Positions 1 through 9,158 of a stretch of DNA of 64,000 nucleotides are shown in pieces. This DNA comes from Xanthobacteraceae bacterium 501b. GTDB taxonomy: Bacteria; Pseudomonadota; Alphaproteobacteria; Rhizobiales; Xanthobacteraceae. Both the position numbers and the translations under genes were made by a program. The number at the start of each line of letters is the position of its first letter. Position 1 is the stretch's first letter. The notes beneath the pieces are model-generated. The model was not told the DNA's origin. It was given only the letters and a program-made list of their open reading frames with translations, and did not search any database. The stretch is taken from the NCBI GenBank assembly GCA_000378025.1, contig KB899087.1:1178001-1242000 (forward strand). Reading direction: 5' to 3'.

Positions 1-421
1 TGGCCGCAACGACGGTCGACAACAGTAGCTCTCCGGCGGCACCGGCGCCAGCGTCATCGTGGAAGCGCCGGGCCGGTTTGGCGCAAACAGCGTCAACCCG
101 CTGATAGGGAACCATTTTCGGTGGATTTCGGCAAGGGTTCCGGGAGGCATGGGTGAATTATCTGTGGGTACGGGAAGAAGTTCCCGCCCCGAATTTCCAT
201 TCTGCCTAAAGACAATAAATCCGCAGACAGCGAACAATACTCCCAGAACAGCCAATGTTCTTAGAAAATCATAAGAATTCTCCGCCGATCCCAAAGACAA
301 GCTCATGGAACTGCCCACCCATGAGAGGGCACGGCGAGGGATAAAAGAGACCCGCACGTCGACGGCAAAGCCGGGGCGCAGCGGGACGGCCTGGGAAGTA
401 GGAAACGCGAGGGAAGACCCA
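1..421 (+). promoter_or_regulatory. Leader region upstream of mxaF
   Basis: I can defend no complete gene here. A frame open from the window edge to a TGA at 102-104 could be the tail of an upstream gene, but it shows no family. Bases 171-186 form an inverted repeat (CGGGAA, four bases, TTCCCG). The heptamer AAAGACA, known as a -35-like element in mxa promoters of methylotrophs, occurs at 208-214 and again at 293-299, inside an AT-rich stretch (about 205-295) that stands out from the GC-rich surroundings. The mxaF promoter should lie in that stretch, but I could not place a correctly spaced -10. Confidence 0.4.
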
Positions 422-2326
422 ATGAGCCGACTGCACACTTCGGTGTCCGCGCTCTCTGTCGCCGCCGTGATGGCGGCCGCGGTGAGCCTCGGCGCCTCGG
501 CGCCGGCGGTTGCCAACGACAAGCTCGTCGAGCTGTCGAAGAGCACCGACAATTGGCCGATGACCGGCAAGAACTACAACGCCAACAATTACAGCGAGGC
601 GAACCAAGTCACCAAGGAGAACGTCAAGCAGCTTCGTCCTGCCTGGTCGTTCTCCACCGGCGTGCTGTCGGGCCATGAGGGTACCCCTCTCGTCGTCGAC
701 GGCGTGATGTACATCCACTCGCCCTTCCCCAACACGACCTTCGCGGTCGGGCTGGACGATCCGGGCAAGATCCTCTGGCAGCACAAGCCGAAGCAGAACC
801 CGACCGCCCGCGCGGTGGCCTGCTGCGACGTCGTCAACCGCGGCCTCGCCTATTGGCCCGGCAACGGCACGGTCGGCCCGCTGATCATCAAGACCCAGCT
901 CGACGGCCATGTGGTCGCCCTCAACGCCAAGACGGGCGAGGAATACTGGAAGCTCGAGAACTCCGACATCAAGGTCGGCTCGACGCTCACCATCGCTCCC
1001 TATGTCGTCAAGGACCTGGTGCTGATCGGCTCCTCCGGCGCCGAGCTCGGCGTGCGCGGCTACGTCACCGCCTATGACATCGCCACCGGCGCCCAGAAGT
1101 GGCGCGCCTATGCGACCGGCCCGGACGAGGAAGTGCGCCTCTCCGACGACTTCAACAGCGCCAACCCGCATTACGGCCAGAAGGGCCTGGGCAAGGCGAC
1201 CTGGGAAGGCGAGGCCTGGAAGATCGGCGGCGGCACCAATTGGGGCTGGTACGCCTTCGACCCGGACACCAACCTCTTCTACTACGGCTCGGGCAACCCG
1301 GCGCCGTGGAACGAGACGATGCGTCCGGGCGACAACAAGTGGACGATGACCATCTGGGGTCGCGACATCGACACCGGTAACGCCAAATTCGGCTACCAGA
1401 AGACCCCGCACGACGAGTGGGACTATGCCGGCGTCAACGTCATGATGCTCTCCGAGCAGCAGGACAAGGAAGGGAAGATGCGCAAGCTTCTGACCCATCC
1501 CGACCGTAACGGCATCGTCTACACGCTCGACCGCACCAATGGCGACCTCGTCTCGGCCGACAAGATCGACGACACGGTCAACTGGGTGAAGAAGGTCGAC
1601 CTGAAGACCGGCCTGCCCGAGCGCGATCCGGAATTCGGGACCCGCATGGACCACAAGGGTCGCGACATCTGCCCCTCGGCGATGGGCTACCACAACCAGG
1701 GACATGACTCCTACGATCCGGAGCGCAAGTCCTTCTTCATGGGCATCAACCACATCTGCATGGATTGGGAGCCCTTCATGCTCCCCTACCGTGCCGGCCA
1801 GTTCTTCGTCGGTGCGACCCTGTGGATGTATCCCGGCCCGAAGGGTGATCGCCAGACCTATGAAGGTCTCGGTCAGGTGAAGGCCTATGATGCCATCAAC
1901 AACAAGTTCAAGTGGCAGGTGATGGAACGCTTCGCGGCCTGGGGCGGCACGCTCGCCACCGCCGGCGGCGTGATGTTCTACGGGACGCTGGACGGCTTCA
2001 TCAAGGCGCGTGACAGCGACACCGGCGAGCTGCTGTGGAAGTTCAAGCTTCCCTCCGGCGTGATCGGCCACCCGATGACCTACACCCATGACGGCAAGCA
2101 GTACGTCGCCATCTATTACGGCGTCGGTGGCTGGCCGGGTGTCGGCCTGGTGTTCGACCTGAACGACCCGACCGCCGGCCTCGGCTCGGTGGGCGCCTTC
2201 AAGCAGCTCCAGCACTACACCCAGATGGGTGGCGGCGTGATGGTGTTCTCGCTGAATGGCGATGGCCCCTACAGCGACCCGAACGTTGGTGAATACTCGA
2301 CCAACGTGATCCAGGGCGGCGGCTGA
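422..2326 (+). CDS. mxaF: Methanol dehydrogenase large subunit (Ca/PQQ type)
   Basis: MxaF oxidises methanol to formaldehyde in the periplasm with PQQ and Ca2+, passing electrons to cytochrome cL. The 634-residue precursor has a Sec signal peptide cleaved near A31, so the mature protein starts NDKLVELSK as in Methylorubrum. The vicinal cysteines that stack on PQQ are C134-C135, the calcium ligands fall at E208 and N292, and the catalytic base at D334 (HDEWD). The residue two places after it is Ala (A336); lanthanide-dependent XoxF enzymes have Asp there, so this is the calcium enzyme. I chose the ATG at 422 because it puts the signal peptide at the N-terminus; the frame is open upstream to 305. 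It heads mxaFJGIRSACKLD and is followed by a strong hairpin. Confidence 0.98.
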   Translation: MSRLHTSVSALSVAAVMAAAVSLGASAPAVANDKLVELSKSTDNWPMTGKNYNANNYSEANQVTKENVKQLRPAWSFSTGVLSGHEGTPLVVDGVMYIHSPFPNTTFAVGLDDPGKILWQHKPKQNPTARAVACCDVVNRGLAYWPGNGTVGPLIIKTQLDGHVVALNAKTGEEYWKLENSDIKVGSTLTIAPYVVKDLVLIGSSGAELGVRGYVTAYDIATGAQKWRAYATGPDEEVRLSDDFNSANPHYGQKGLGKATWEGEAWKIGGGTNWGWYAFDPDTNLFYYGSGNPAPWNETMRPGDNKWTMTIWGRDIDTGNAKFGYQKTPHDEWDYAGVNVMMLSEQQDKEGKMRKLLTHPDRNGIVYTLDRTNGDLVSADKIDDTVNWVKKVDLKTGLPERDPEFGTRMDHKGRDICPSAMGYHNQGHDSYDPERKSFFMGINHICMDWEPFMLPYRAGQFFVGATLWMYPGPKGDRQTYEGLGQVKAYDAINNKFKWQVMERFAAWGGTLATAGGVMFYGTLDGFIKARDSDTGELLWKFKLPSGVIGHPMTYTHDGKQYVAIYYGVGGWPGVGLVFDLNDPTAGLGSVGAFKQLQHYTQMGGGVMVFSLNGDGPYSDPNVGEYSTNVIQGGG

Positions 2327-2340
2327 TACCGCCAGACAAA

Positions 2341-2371
2341 GCCGCCCGTCGCGTGTCTCGCGGCGGGCGGC
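2341..2371 (+). other. Intercistronic hairpin mxaF/mxaJ
   Basis: Left arm 2341-2353 pairs with 2359-2371 across a five-base loop: 13 pairs with a single T-G wobble. No T-run follows, so it is more likely a processing, stability or partial attenuation element than a full terminator. It lies just after the stop codon of mxaF, whose product is needed in much larger amounts than MxaJ. Confidence 0.6.
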
Positions 2372-2520
2372 GATGTCGCCGAAAGGCACAGCGTCCGAGA
2401 GGGCTCTTCGTCCGCTGTTACCTGCCGTGACGAGGAAGGGGCGGCGGGTGCCTGCAAGCGGCCCGCCTCCCCTGCCCCACAGGATCCCCGACCTCGAAAT
2501 TTCGTCCAGGAGGACTCCCC

Positions 2521-3402
2521 ATGTCCACGCGACAGGTCGTCAGCCGGCTTGCCATTGCCGCCGGTCTCGCTTTTTCCGGTTTCGCCATTGCCGGGCTTGC
2601 CGACGCCGCGACCGTCGAGGCCGACAAGGCCGCGGGCCGCAATCCCCATGAGCTGCGCATCTGCGCCTCGAATGTCGAGGCGCCCTTCTCCGCCCCCGAT
2701 TCCAGCGGATTTGAAGACCGCATCGGCGTGGTGCTCGCCCAGGCCATGGGCCGCAAGCCAGTGTTCGTGCGCAACGACCAGCCGGGCATCTATCTGGTGC
2801 GCGACCAGCTCGACAAGAATAATTGCGACGTGGTGATGGGCGTCGATGTCGGCGACGAGCGGGTGCTCGTCTCCAAGCCCTATTACCGCACCGGCTATGT
2901 GCTGGTGACCAAGGCCGACCGCAACATCACCGCCAGTGACTGGGAAGACCAGCAGATCAAGGACCAGACCCGCTTCGCGGTGCGGTTCTATTCGCCGGCC
3001 GAGACCATGCTCAAGCGCATTGGCCGCTTCGAGGACAACGCGGCCTACATGTACTCGCTGGTCAACTTCAAGTCGCGCCGCAACCAGTGGATCCAGGTGC
3101 CGGGCGACCGCATCGTGACCGAGGTCGCCAGCGGCGAGGCCGATGTCGGCATCGCCTTCGCCCCGGAAGTGGCGCGCTATGTGAAGTCCTCGTCGACGCC
3201 GCTGCGGATCACCGTGATCACCAAGGACATCGACCGGCCGAACGATGCGCCGATCCCGATGCATTACGACCAGGCGGTCGGCGTGCGCAAGAACGATCCG
3301 GAACTGCTCAAGGAGATCAATGCGGGGCTTGAGAAGGCGCGCCCGCAGATCGAGCAGATTCTGACCCAGGAAGGCATTCCGCTGCTTGAGCCGAATACCT
3401 GA
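2521..3402 (+). CDS. mxaJ: MxaJ, periplasmic binding-fold protein of the methanol dehydrogenase system
   Basis: MxaJ is required for active methanol dehydrogenase and has a type 2 periplasmic binding protein fold; its exact role, perhaps assembly or interaction with MxaFI, is not settled. The 293-residue product has a signal peptide (about residues 1-29, ending LADAAT), then the typical solute-binding start HELRICASN and the segment [14 protein letters not shown]. The ATG at 2521 has a clear ribosome binding site, AGGAGGA, eight or so bases upstream. It stands between mxaF and mxaG, its conserved position. Length and order match known mxa clusters. Confidence 0.93.
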   Translation: MSTRQVVSRLAIAAGLAFSGFAIAGLADAATVEADKAAGRNPHELRICASNVEAPFSAPDSSGFEDRIGVVLAQAMGRKPVFVRNDQPGIYLVRDQLDKNNCDVVMGVDVGDERVLVSKPYYRTGYVLVTKADRNITASDWEDQQIKDQTRFAVRFYSPAETMLKRIGRFEDNAAYMYSLVNFKSRRNQWIQVPGDRIVTEVASGEADVGIAFAPEVARYVKSSSTPLRITVITKDIDRPNDAPIPMHYDQAVGVRKNDPELLKEINAGLEKARPQIEQILTQEGIPLLEPNT

Positions 3403-3416
3403 CGGCTGTTTCCGAC

Positions 3417-3444
3417 GCACCGCGTGTCTGCCGGGCCGCGGTGC
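3417..3444 (+). other. Intercistronic hairpin mxaJ/mxaG
   Basis: GCACCGCG (3417-3424) pairs perfectly with CGCGGTGC (3437-3444) around a 12-base loop. No T-run follows. It lies in the 73-base gap between mxaJ and mxaG, upstream of the mxaG ribosome binding site. Confidence 0.5.
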
Positions 3445-3475
3445 GCCCCTGATCTCTTGCTGTGAACAAGGTTCG

Positions 3476-4069
3476 ATGACGAAGACGATTTTCACCAAGA
3501 AAGCGGCCGCGCTGCTGCTCGCCGGGGCCCTCGGGGCCGGTCTGGTCGGGTTCGGTGCCCGCGCCGCGATCATGCTGAGCAACACCGTCACTGGCCAGCC
3601 ACTCGACCTTTCCGAGGCGCCGGAAGAGGGCCGCGACACCAAGGCGGTGAAGGTCTTCCTGGAAACGGGCAAGAACATCTACAACGAGGATCCCGTCTGC
3701 CTGCCGAAGGCGCACGAGATCTTCCTGTCGATGTGCTCGGGCTGTCACGGCCATTATGGCGAGGGCAAGATCGGCCCCGGTCTCAACGATTCCTACTGGA
3801 CCTATCCCAAGAACGAGACCGACCAGGGCTTGTTCGAGACGGTGTTCGGCGGTGCGAATGGCCAGATGGGCCCGATGTATGGCGCGCTGAACATGAACGA
3901 GATGCTGCTCGCCATGTCCTGGGTCCGGCATCTCTACAAGGACGATCCGAAGGGCGCGGTGTGGCTCACCGACGAGCAGCGCAGCACGTTCAAGCCCTTT
4001 GACGCGAACGCCAAGCACGTAGAGCCAGCCGAAGAGCTGCCCGAAGCGTGCGGCGGGCCGGCGGGCTGA
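3476..4069 (+). CDS. mxaG: Cytochrome cL, electron acceptor of methanol dehydrogenase
   Basis: This is the soluble periplasmic class I c-type cytochrome that takes electrons from MxaFI and passes them to a smaller cytochrome c. The 197-residue precursor has a signal peptide ending near GFGARAA (about residue 31) and one covalent heme site, C87-S-G-C90-H91. A glycine- and methionine-rich segment ([12 protein letters not shown], residues 125-136) should supply the axial Met. The ATG at 3476 is preceded by AACAAGG; an in-frame start further up at 3386 would add a proline- and cysteine-rich extension ahead of the signal peptide and is unlikely. Its place between mxaJ and mxaI is the standard one. 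Confidence 0.95.
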   Translation: MTKTIFTKKAAALLLAGALGAGLVGFGARAAIMLSNTVTGQPLDLSEAPEEGRDTKAVKVFLETGKNIYNEDPVCLPKAHEIFLSMCSGCHGHYGEGKIGPGLNDSYWTYPKNETDQGLFETVFGGANGQMGPMYGALNMNEMLLAMSWVRHLYKDDPKGAVWLTDEQRSTFKPFDANAKHVEPAEELPEACGGPAG

Positions 4070-4114
4070 ACCGCGCCGGTCGAAGACGGGTGGAACACGA
4101 CCAGGAGACTGAAC

Positions 4115-4426
4115 ATGAGCATCATCGACCGTAGCGTTGCCTTCGCCTTGACCCTCGCCGGCGCCGGCGCGCTGAGCCTCGCCATGATGGGCGGGGCGAG
4201 CGCCTATGACGGCACCAACTGCAAGGCCCCCGGCAATTGCTGGGAAGCCAAGCCGGGCTATCCCGACAAGGTGGCCGGCTCCAAGTACGACCCCAAGCAT
4301 GATCCGAAGGAGCTGAACAAGCAGTCGGAATCGATCAAGGCGATGGAAGCGCGCAACGCCCAGCGTGTCGCCAACTTCGAGAAGACCGGCAAGTTCGTCT
4401 ACGACGTGAGCAAGATTCCGAACTGA
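4115..4426 (+). CDS. mxaI: Methanol dehydrogenase small subunit
   Basis: MxaI is the beta subunit of the alpha2-beta2 methanol dehydrogenase and wraps round MxaF; it has no known catalytic residue. The 103-residue precursor carries a signal peptide ending GGASA, giving a mature start YDGTNCKAPGNCW, with the two cysteines of the known intramolecular disulfide. The lysine-rich stretch SKYDPKHDPKELNKQ is the family hallmark. The start has AGGAG ten bases upstream. XoxF-type systems lack this subunit, so its presence supports the calcium-type assignment of the first gene. Confidence 0.97.
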   Translation: MSIIDRSVAFALTLAGAGALSLAMMGGASAYDGTNCKAPGNCWEAKPGYPDKVAGSKYDPKHDPKELNKQSESIKAMEARNAQRVANFEKTGKFVYDVSKIPN

Positions 4427-4466
4427 CGGTTTCGGGCACGGCTTTGCTTTTCGAGAACCCACTTGC

Positions 4467-4493
4467 GGGCGGACGTCATTCTCCTGTCCGCCC
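4467..4493 (+). other. Intercistronic hairpin mxaI/mxaR
   Basis: GGGCGGAC (4467-4474) pairs with GTCCGCCC (4486-4493) around an 11-base loop in the 205-base gap between mxaI and mxaR. There is no T-run. It falls at the boundary between the structural genes mxaFJGI and the accessory genes mxaRSACKLD, where a drop in transcript level would be expected. Confidence 0.5.
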
Positions 4494-4631
4494 CGCGATC
4501 CTCCGGGCAAGCCGCCCGGTTTGTGGGCAACTGGCGCGGCCGACGCCGAACGGGTTCGCCCCGTCCGGCGTGGGCCGCGCCCTTTTCCGGCACATGCGGC
4601 CCTCGCGCCCGGCCGCCTGAAAGGCTTCCCG

Positions 4632-5663
4632 ATGCATCTTGTCCGAGATCCCGACTCCGTGCTGTCGGACTGGCATGCCCATGCGCTGCGTTTCGAACGC
4701 GAGATCGGCAAGGTGGTGCTGGGGCAGGAGCGGGTCATCCGCCTGCTGACCATCGCCACCTTCGCCCGTGGCCATGTGCTGCTGGAAGGCGATGTCGGCG
4801 TCGGCAAGACCACGCTGCTGCGGGCCATGGCCCGGGCCATTGGCGGCGCCTTCGAGCGCATCGAGGGCACGATCGACCTGATGCCGGGCGATCTGGTCTA
4901 CCACGCCCATCTCGGCGAGGACGGCAAGCCGCGCATCGATCCCGGCCCGCTGCTGCGGCAGGGCGAGGACCTCTCGATCTTCTTCTTCAACGAGATCAAC
5001 CGCGCCCGTCCGCAGGTGCACGCCCTGCTGCTGCGGCTGATGGCGGAGCGCTCGGTCTCCGCCTTCAACCGCGAATACCGCTTCCCGCATGTGCAGGTCT
5101 TCGCCGACCGCAACCGGGTGGAGCGTGAGGAGACGTTCGAACTGCCCGCCGCCGCCCGCGACCGCTTCCTGATGGAGGTGCAGGTGGTGATGCCGCAGGC
5201 CGATGAGGCCCGCCGCAGCCTGGTCTTCGATCCGCGCTTCCATGACGTCGATACGCTGCTGATGGATGTGGAAAGCGGCGTGCTCGACCCGGAGGCGCTC
5301 GGCACCGTGGCGCGCGCCATCCAGATCGGCGTCCAGGCCAGCCCGGCGCTGGAGGCCTATACGCTGGCGCTCTGGGACGCGGTGCGTCGCCCCCAGGCGC
5401 TCGGCCTCGCCATTGACGGCGTCGACATCAACCGGCTGGTGCAGGGCGGGGCCAGCCCGCGCGGCATGAGCTATCTCATCCGCGCCGCCCGCGTCCGCGC
5501 CTGGATGGAAGGGCGCGACATGGTGGTGCCGGAGGATCTGCGCGCCGTGTTCCCCGAGGTGATGGCGCACCGCATCTTCATCGATCCGGTCTATGAAATG
5601 CGGCGCGAGCCGATCGTCGCCGCCCTCATCGCCGGCGTGTTCGAGAGAGTGCCGGCGCCATGA
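4632..5663 (+). CDS. mxaR: MoxR-family AAA+ ATPase MxaR
   Basis: MxaR is a cytoplasmic AAA+ chaperone-like ATPase of the MoxR family, needed with MxaS, A, C, K and L for calcium insertion and activation of methanol dehydrogenase. The 343-residue product shows Walker A GDVGVGKT (residues 53-60), Walker B followed by FFFNEINRA (about 114-126), and the arginine-finger region AARDRF. The ATG at 4632 starts the conserved protein; the frame is open further up but that part is low-complexity and has no homologous look. It overlaps mxaS by four bases (ATGA), implying translational coupling, the MoxR plus DUF58 pairing common to this family. Confidence 0.92.
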   Translation: MHLVRDPDSVLSDWHAHALRFEREIGKVVLGQERVIRLLTIATFARGHVLLEGDVGVGKTTLLRAMARAIGGAFERIEGTIDLMPGDLVYHAHLGEDGKPRIDPGPLLRQGEDLSIFFFNEINRARPQVHALLLRLMAERSVSAFNREYRFPHVQVFADRNRVEREETFELPAAARDRFLMEVQVVMPQADEARRSLVFDPRFHDVDTLLMDVESGVLDPEALGTVARAIQIGVQASPALEAYTLALWDAVRRPQALGLAIDGVDINRLVQGGASPRGMSYLIRAARVRAWMEGRDMVVPEDLRAVFPEVMAHRIFIDPVYEMRREPIVAALIAGVFERVPAP

Positions 5664-6574
5664 AGTGGCCCGCCGGCGCCGGTTCGTCTGCCGAGGTGCG
5701 GCCGGTCGACAGGCACCCTGACGACCTGCGCCCTGACGACCTGCGCCCCCTTCCCTATCGCCTACGCTGGCGGCCGGAGGGCATTTTTCCCGGCGCCCAT
5801 CCCGGGCGTGGCGAAGGCTCGGAGGGCGAGTTCCGCCGCCATGTCTCGCTGCTGCGCCAGCCTGATCCGCGCCGCATCGATCTGCGCGTCTCGCTGCGCG
5901 ATCCGCATGGCGAGCTGCATGTGCGCCAGTTCGCGCCGCGCCGCTCGGTGCCGGTGGCGACGCTGGTCGATCTGTCCGGCTCGATGCGCTTCGGCGAGGC
6001 GGTGGCGGGACGGGTGGCGGATCTGTGCGCGCTGCTGGCGCTCTCCGCCGTGCGCTCGGGCGACAATTTCGTGCTGTTCGGCTGCGATGAAGGGGTGAAC
6101 GAGGCCGCCAGCCTGCCGCTGTCGCGCCGGCGTGGGCTGGAGGAAGAGGTGCGCCAATGCCTCATCGGCGCCCAGCCGCGCGGCACCGGCGCTGCCGGCC
6201 TGTTCGAGGCCGCCGGGCGCCTGCCGGGCCGCAGGTCACTGGTGTTCCTGGTCTCCGATTTCCTGATGCCCATGGCCGAGATCCAGCGCCTGCTCGACGC
6301 GCTGTGGCGGCACGATGTCATCCCGGTGGTGGTGCGCGACGGCGCGCTGGAGGAGGGCCTGCCGCATTGGGGGTTGATCGAGCTCGGCGACCTGGAAACG
6401 GGTGCGGCGCGGCTGGTGTTCATGCGCCCCGGCCTGCGGGCCCGCTGGCTGCGCGCGGCGCGCGAGCGGCAGGAGGCGCTTGCGGCGCTGTTCTCCCGCC
6501 GTGGGCTGCGCCCGGTCGATCTCAAGGACGCGCTCGACACGGACGCGCTGGCCCAACGACTGATGGAGGGCTGA
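5660..6574 (+). CDS. mxaS: DUF58 protein MxaS
   Basis: MxaS is the DUF58 partner of MxaR, with a degenerate von Willebrand A-type fold. The 304-residue protein has the MIDAS-like motif D104-L-S106-G-S108 and a second acidic strand end LVSDFLMP (about residues 196-203). The proline-rich N-terminus contains a short tandem duplication, DDLRP twice (residues 21-30), visible in DNA as a 15-base direct repeat at about 5720-5749; I take it as a recent local expansion. It has no signal peptide. Four-base overlap with mxaR, and mxaA starts right after its stop codon. Confidence 0.88.
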   Translation: MKWPAGAGSSAEVRPVDRHPDDLRPDDLRPLPYRLRWRPEGIFPGAHPGRGEGSEGEFRRHVSLLRQPDPRRIDLRVSLRDPHGELHVRQFAPRRSVPVATLVDLSGSMRFGEAVAGRVADLCALLALSAVRSGDNFVLFGCDEGVNEAASLPLSRRRGLEEEVRQCLIGAQPRGTGAAGLFEAAGRLPGRRSLVFLVSDFLMPMAEIQRLLDALWRHDVIPVVVRDGALEEGLPHWGLIELGDLETGAARLVFMRPGLRARWLRAARERQEALAALFSRRGLRPVDLKDALDTDALAQRLMEG

Positions 6575-7531
6575 ATGGGGCGGCTTGCGCGCATCCTTTC
6601 CACGCTGGGCCTCTTGGCGACGCTCGTTCTGCTGGCACTGCCCACCGCCCCGGCGCTGGCGCAGCTGCGCGGGGTGGAGCTGTACGCGCCGCGCGGCTTC
6701 GGCCATGTCATCGGCGACACGCTCACCCTCAGCGCCGACATCGCGCTCGACGCGCCCTTCGTGCTGGACCCCGCCTCGCTGCCGCCGCCGCGCGCACTGA
6801 ACTACTGGCTCGACCTGCGCGAGGTGCGGCTCAAAGACCATGGCGTGAGCGAGGGCGTGCACCGCTACACGCTCGATCTGGTCTACCAGACCTTCTATGC
6901 GCCGCTGGAGCCGCGCCGGCTGACCATCCCCGCCGTGGCGCTGTTCGCCATCGAGGGCGAGCGGCGGGTGCCGGTGCAGGTGCCGGCCTGGTCGTTTTTA
7001 ATGTCGCCGCTGCGCGAGATCGTTGCCACCGGTCCGGGGCCGGCGATGGCGCTGCGGCCGGATATCGCGCCGCCCGCGCTGCCGACGGCCGGCCTCCTGC
7101 GCGGGCTGGCGCTCGCCCTCGGTGTGGCGCTGCTGGCCCTGCTGCTGCTCGCCTGGCAGATGGGCTGGGGCCCGTTCGGGCGGCGGCGTGCGCGCCCCTT
7201 CGCCCGGGCGGCGCGGGCGATACCCTCGACGCTCGCCACCGCTCCCGGCGATCCTGTGCAGGCCGCCTCGCGCTATGTCCAGGCGCTGCAGGCACTGCAC
7301 CGCGCCTTCGACGCCACCGATGGCAAGGGCGTGTTCGCCGAGGATCTGCCCGGCTTTTTCGAGCGCCATGCCGCCTTCCGGGCGGCGGAGGCGGAGGTGC
7401 GGCGTCTGTTCGCCGCCTCGCGCCGGGCGTTTTTCGGCGCCGACCCCGCCGGAGCGCAGCGCGAATTGCCGCCCGATGAGCTGGTGGCGCTGGCGCGTCG
7501 CCTGCGCGCGGTCGAACGGGGTACGGCATGA
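6575..7531 (+). CDS. mxaA: MxaA, membrane-anchored assembly protein
   Basis: MxaA is required for calcium incorporation into methanol dehydrogenase. The 318-residue product has a signal peptide or N-terminal anchor (residues 5-28, ending PALAQ), a periplasmic beta-rich domain that begins LRGVELYAPRGFGHVIGD, a transmembrane helix at about residues 172-196, and a cytoplasmic arginine- and alanine-rich tail. The ATG directly follows the mxaS stop, and the gene overlaps mxaC by four bases. Position and topology fit MxaA; sequence conservation in this family is low outside the N-terminal domain. Confidence 0.85.
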   Translation: MGRLARILSTLGLLATLVLLALPTAPALAQLRGVELYAPRGFGHVIGDTLTLSADIALDAPFVLDPASLPPPRALNYWLDLREVRLKDHGVSEGVHRYTLDLVYQTFYAPLEPRRLTIPAVALFAIEGERRVPVQVPAWSFLMSPLREIVATGPGPAMALRPDIAPPALPTAGLLRGLALALGVALLALLLLAWQMGWGPFGRRRARPFARAARAIPSTLATAPGDPVQAASRYVQALQALHRAFDATDGKGVFAEDLPGFFERHAAFRAAEAEVRRLFAASRRAFFGADPAGAQRELPPDELVALARRLRAVERGTA

Positions 7532-8601
7532 ACGCCGCCGGCGCCTTCTGGGAGGGGCTGACGCGCGGCTGGGGCGTCGATCACCCCGCTATGCTGGCGC
7601 TGCTTCTTCTCGCTTTGCTGCCGCTGGTCGCCTCGGCGTTCCGCCGTCGCGGCATTGCCTCCGCCGGGCTGGTGCCGGACGATCCGCTGTCGCGGGCGGT
7701 GGGCGTCGGCCTGCGGCTGGCCGGCGCGGTGGCGATCGTGGCGCTGGTGCTGGGCCTTGCCGGCCTGCACCGGCGCGAGCAGAGCGTCGAGCGCGAGGGC
7801 ACCGGCGCCCATCTGGTGCTGCTGCTCGACCGCTCCTCCAGCATGGACAACAGCTTCGCCGACCGCGCGCCGACCGGCGACCAGGAATCGAAGTCGGCCG
7901 CCGCCAAGCGGCTGCTGGCGGAGTTCGTCGCCCGCCGCCCGCATGACCGCATCGCGGTCGCTGCCTTTTCCACCTCGCCCATGCCGGTGCTGCCGCTGAC
8001 CGACCATCACGAGGTGGTGGACGCGGCGATCGACGCCATCGACCGGCCGGGCCTTGCCTTTACCGATGTCGGGCGCGGGCTGGCGCTGGCCTTCTCCTAT
8101 TTCGCCGACGACACGGACGAAGCCTCGCGCGCCGTGCTGCTGGTGTCCGACGGCGCGGCGCTGATCGACCGGCGGGTGCAGGAGGCGCTGCGCGACGCGG
8201 CGGCGCGCACGCCGGTGCATCTCTACTGGCTGTTCCTGCGCTCGCGCGGCGCCCAGGGCATTTATGACGCGCCGGCCTCCGGCGACGATTCCGCCCAGGC
8301 CAATCCCGAGCGCCATCTGCATCTGTTCCTGCAGAGCCTGGGCGTGCCCTACCGCGCCTTCGAGGCGACCAGCCCGCAGGCGGTGGCGCAGGCGATCACC
8401 GAAATCGACCGGCAGGAGACGCGGCCGATCCGCTATGTCGAGCGCATTCCGCGCCGCGATCTGGTCCGCCCCGCCTTTCTCGTCGCCGCCATCGCGGTCG
8501 CCCTGCTTCTGGCCGCCAAGCTGGCCGAGCGGCAGCTGCGCCCCGCCGGACGGGGCGCCAAGGAGAGCACCGACGCCATCGACCTGAGGAGGGCAGCATG
8601 A
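7528..8601 (+). CDS. mxaC: VWA-domain protein MxaC
   Basis: MxaC is one of two von Willebrand A-domain membrane proteins in the mxa accessory set. The 357-residue product has transmembrane helices at about 20-37 and 60-80, a periplasmic VWA domain with MIDAS D101-x-S103-x-S105 (LLLDRSSSMD), a conserved strand VLLVSDGAAL, and a C-terminal helix near residues 306-325. The divalent-metal MIDAS is consistent with the proposed role in calcium insertion, although the mechanism is not known. It overlaps both mxaA and mxaK by four bases. Confidence 0.88.
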   Translation: MNAAGAFWEGLTRGWGVDHPAMLALLLLALLPLVASAFRRRGIASAGLVPDDPLSRAVGVGLRLAGAVAIVALVLGLAGLHRREQSVEREGTGAHLVLLLDRSSSMDNSFADRAPTGDQESKSAAAKRLLAEFVARRPHDRIAVAAFSTSPMPVLPLTDHHEVVDAAIDAIDRPGLAFTDVGRGLALAFSYFADDTDEASRAVLLVSDGAALIDRRVQEALRDAAARTPVHLYWLFLRSRGAQGIYDAPASGDDSAQANPERHLHLFLQSLGVPYRAFEATSPQAVAQAITEIDRQETRPIRYVERIPRRDLVRPAFLVAAIAVALLLAAKLAERQLRPAGRGAKESTDAIDLRRAA

Positions 8602-9158
8602 GGACACGGCGCCTGGCGCTCATCGCCACCCTTGCCCTGCTGGTCGCCAGCCTGGCGGCGGCCGGCTGGCTGGCGACGCGGCTGTTCGTGGTCGAGCGCG
8701 ACAATGGGCTGATCGCCTCGCTGGCCGCCGGCCACGATCTCGCGATCAGCGCCGAGGACCCGCCGGCGCTGCTGTTCGCGCGGCTGCATTTCCTCACCAC
8801 GCGCGACCGGCTGGACGAGGCGCAGCCGCTGCTCAACCGGCTGGCGGCCGGCGAGGACCGCCGCCTTGCCGTCGCGGCGCTGTACGACATGGCCAATGCC
8901 CGGCTGCGCGTCGCCTTCAGCCATCTGGAATCCAACCGCATCGACCCCGCCATCCCGCTGGTGCGGCTGGCCAAGGACAATTACCGCCGCGCGCTGGTGC
9001 TCGATCCCGGCTTCTGGGACGGCAAGTACAATCTCGACATCGCCATGCGGCTGGTGCGCGATTTCCCGCAGATCGACCTTGAGGGCGAGGAGTTGCCGCC
9101 TGACGCGGTGAAGAAGCTCTGGACCGATCTGCCCGGCCTGCCGAGGGGGCTGCCATGA
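8598..9158 (+). CDS. mxaK: MxaK, membrane-anchored TPR-like assembly protein
   Basis: MxaK is a small accessory protein of methanol dehydrogenase maturation, known from mutants that lack active, calcium-loaded enzyme. The 186-residue product has a single N-terminal membrane helix (about residues 7-29) followed by a mostly helical, TPR-like domain with the segment NYRRALVLDPGFWDGKYN. It shows no catalytic motif. Four-base overlaps with mxaC and mxaL on either side indicate coupled translation. Identification rests on position, size and topology as much as on sequence. Confidence 0.82.
   Translation: MRTRRLALIATLALLVASLAAAGWLATRLFVVERDNGLIASLAAGHDLAISAEDPPALLFARLHFLTTRDRLDEAQPLLNRLAAGEDRRLAVAALYDMANARLRVAFSHLESNRIDPAIPLVRLAKDNYRRALVLDPGFWDGKYNLDIAMRLVRDFPQIDLEGEELPPDAVKKLWTDLPGLPRGLP

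Noticed and set aside
262-267. TAGAAA as the -10 box of mxaF
   Set aside because: It is far too distant (about 47 bases) from the AAAGACA at 208-214 and no other -35 is spaced correctly.
59-274. Open frame of 71 codons upstream of mxaF
   Set aside because: No family, no clear ribosome binding site, and it overlaps the AT-rich promoter stretch.
269-2389. Long minus-strand open frame opposite mxaF (about 700 codons)
   Set aside because: It is the mirror of a GC-rich gene: no family resemblance, no ribosome binding site, His- and Arg-rich composition. The same holds for long opposite-strand frames at 2269-3678, 3317-4870, 7273-8607, 16588-18249 and 25252-27666.
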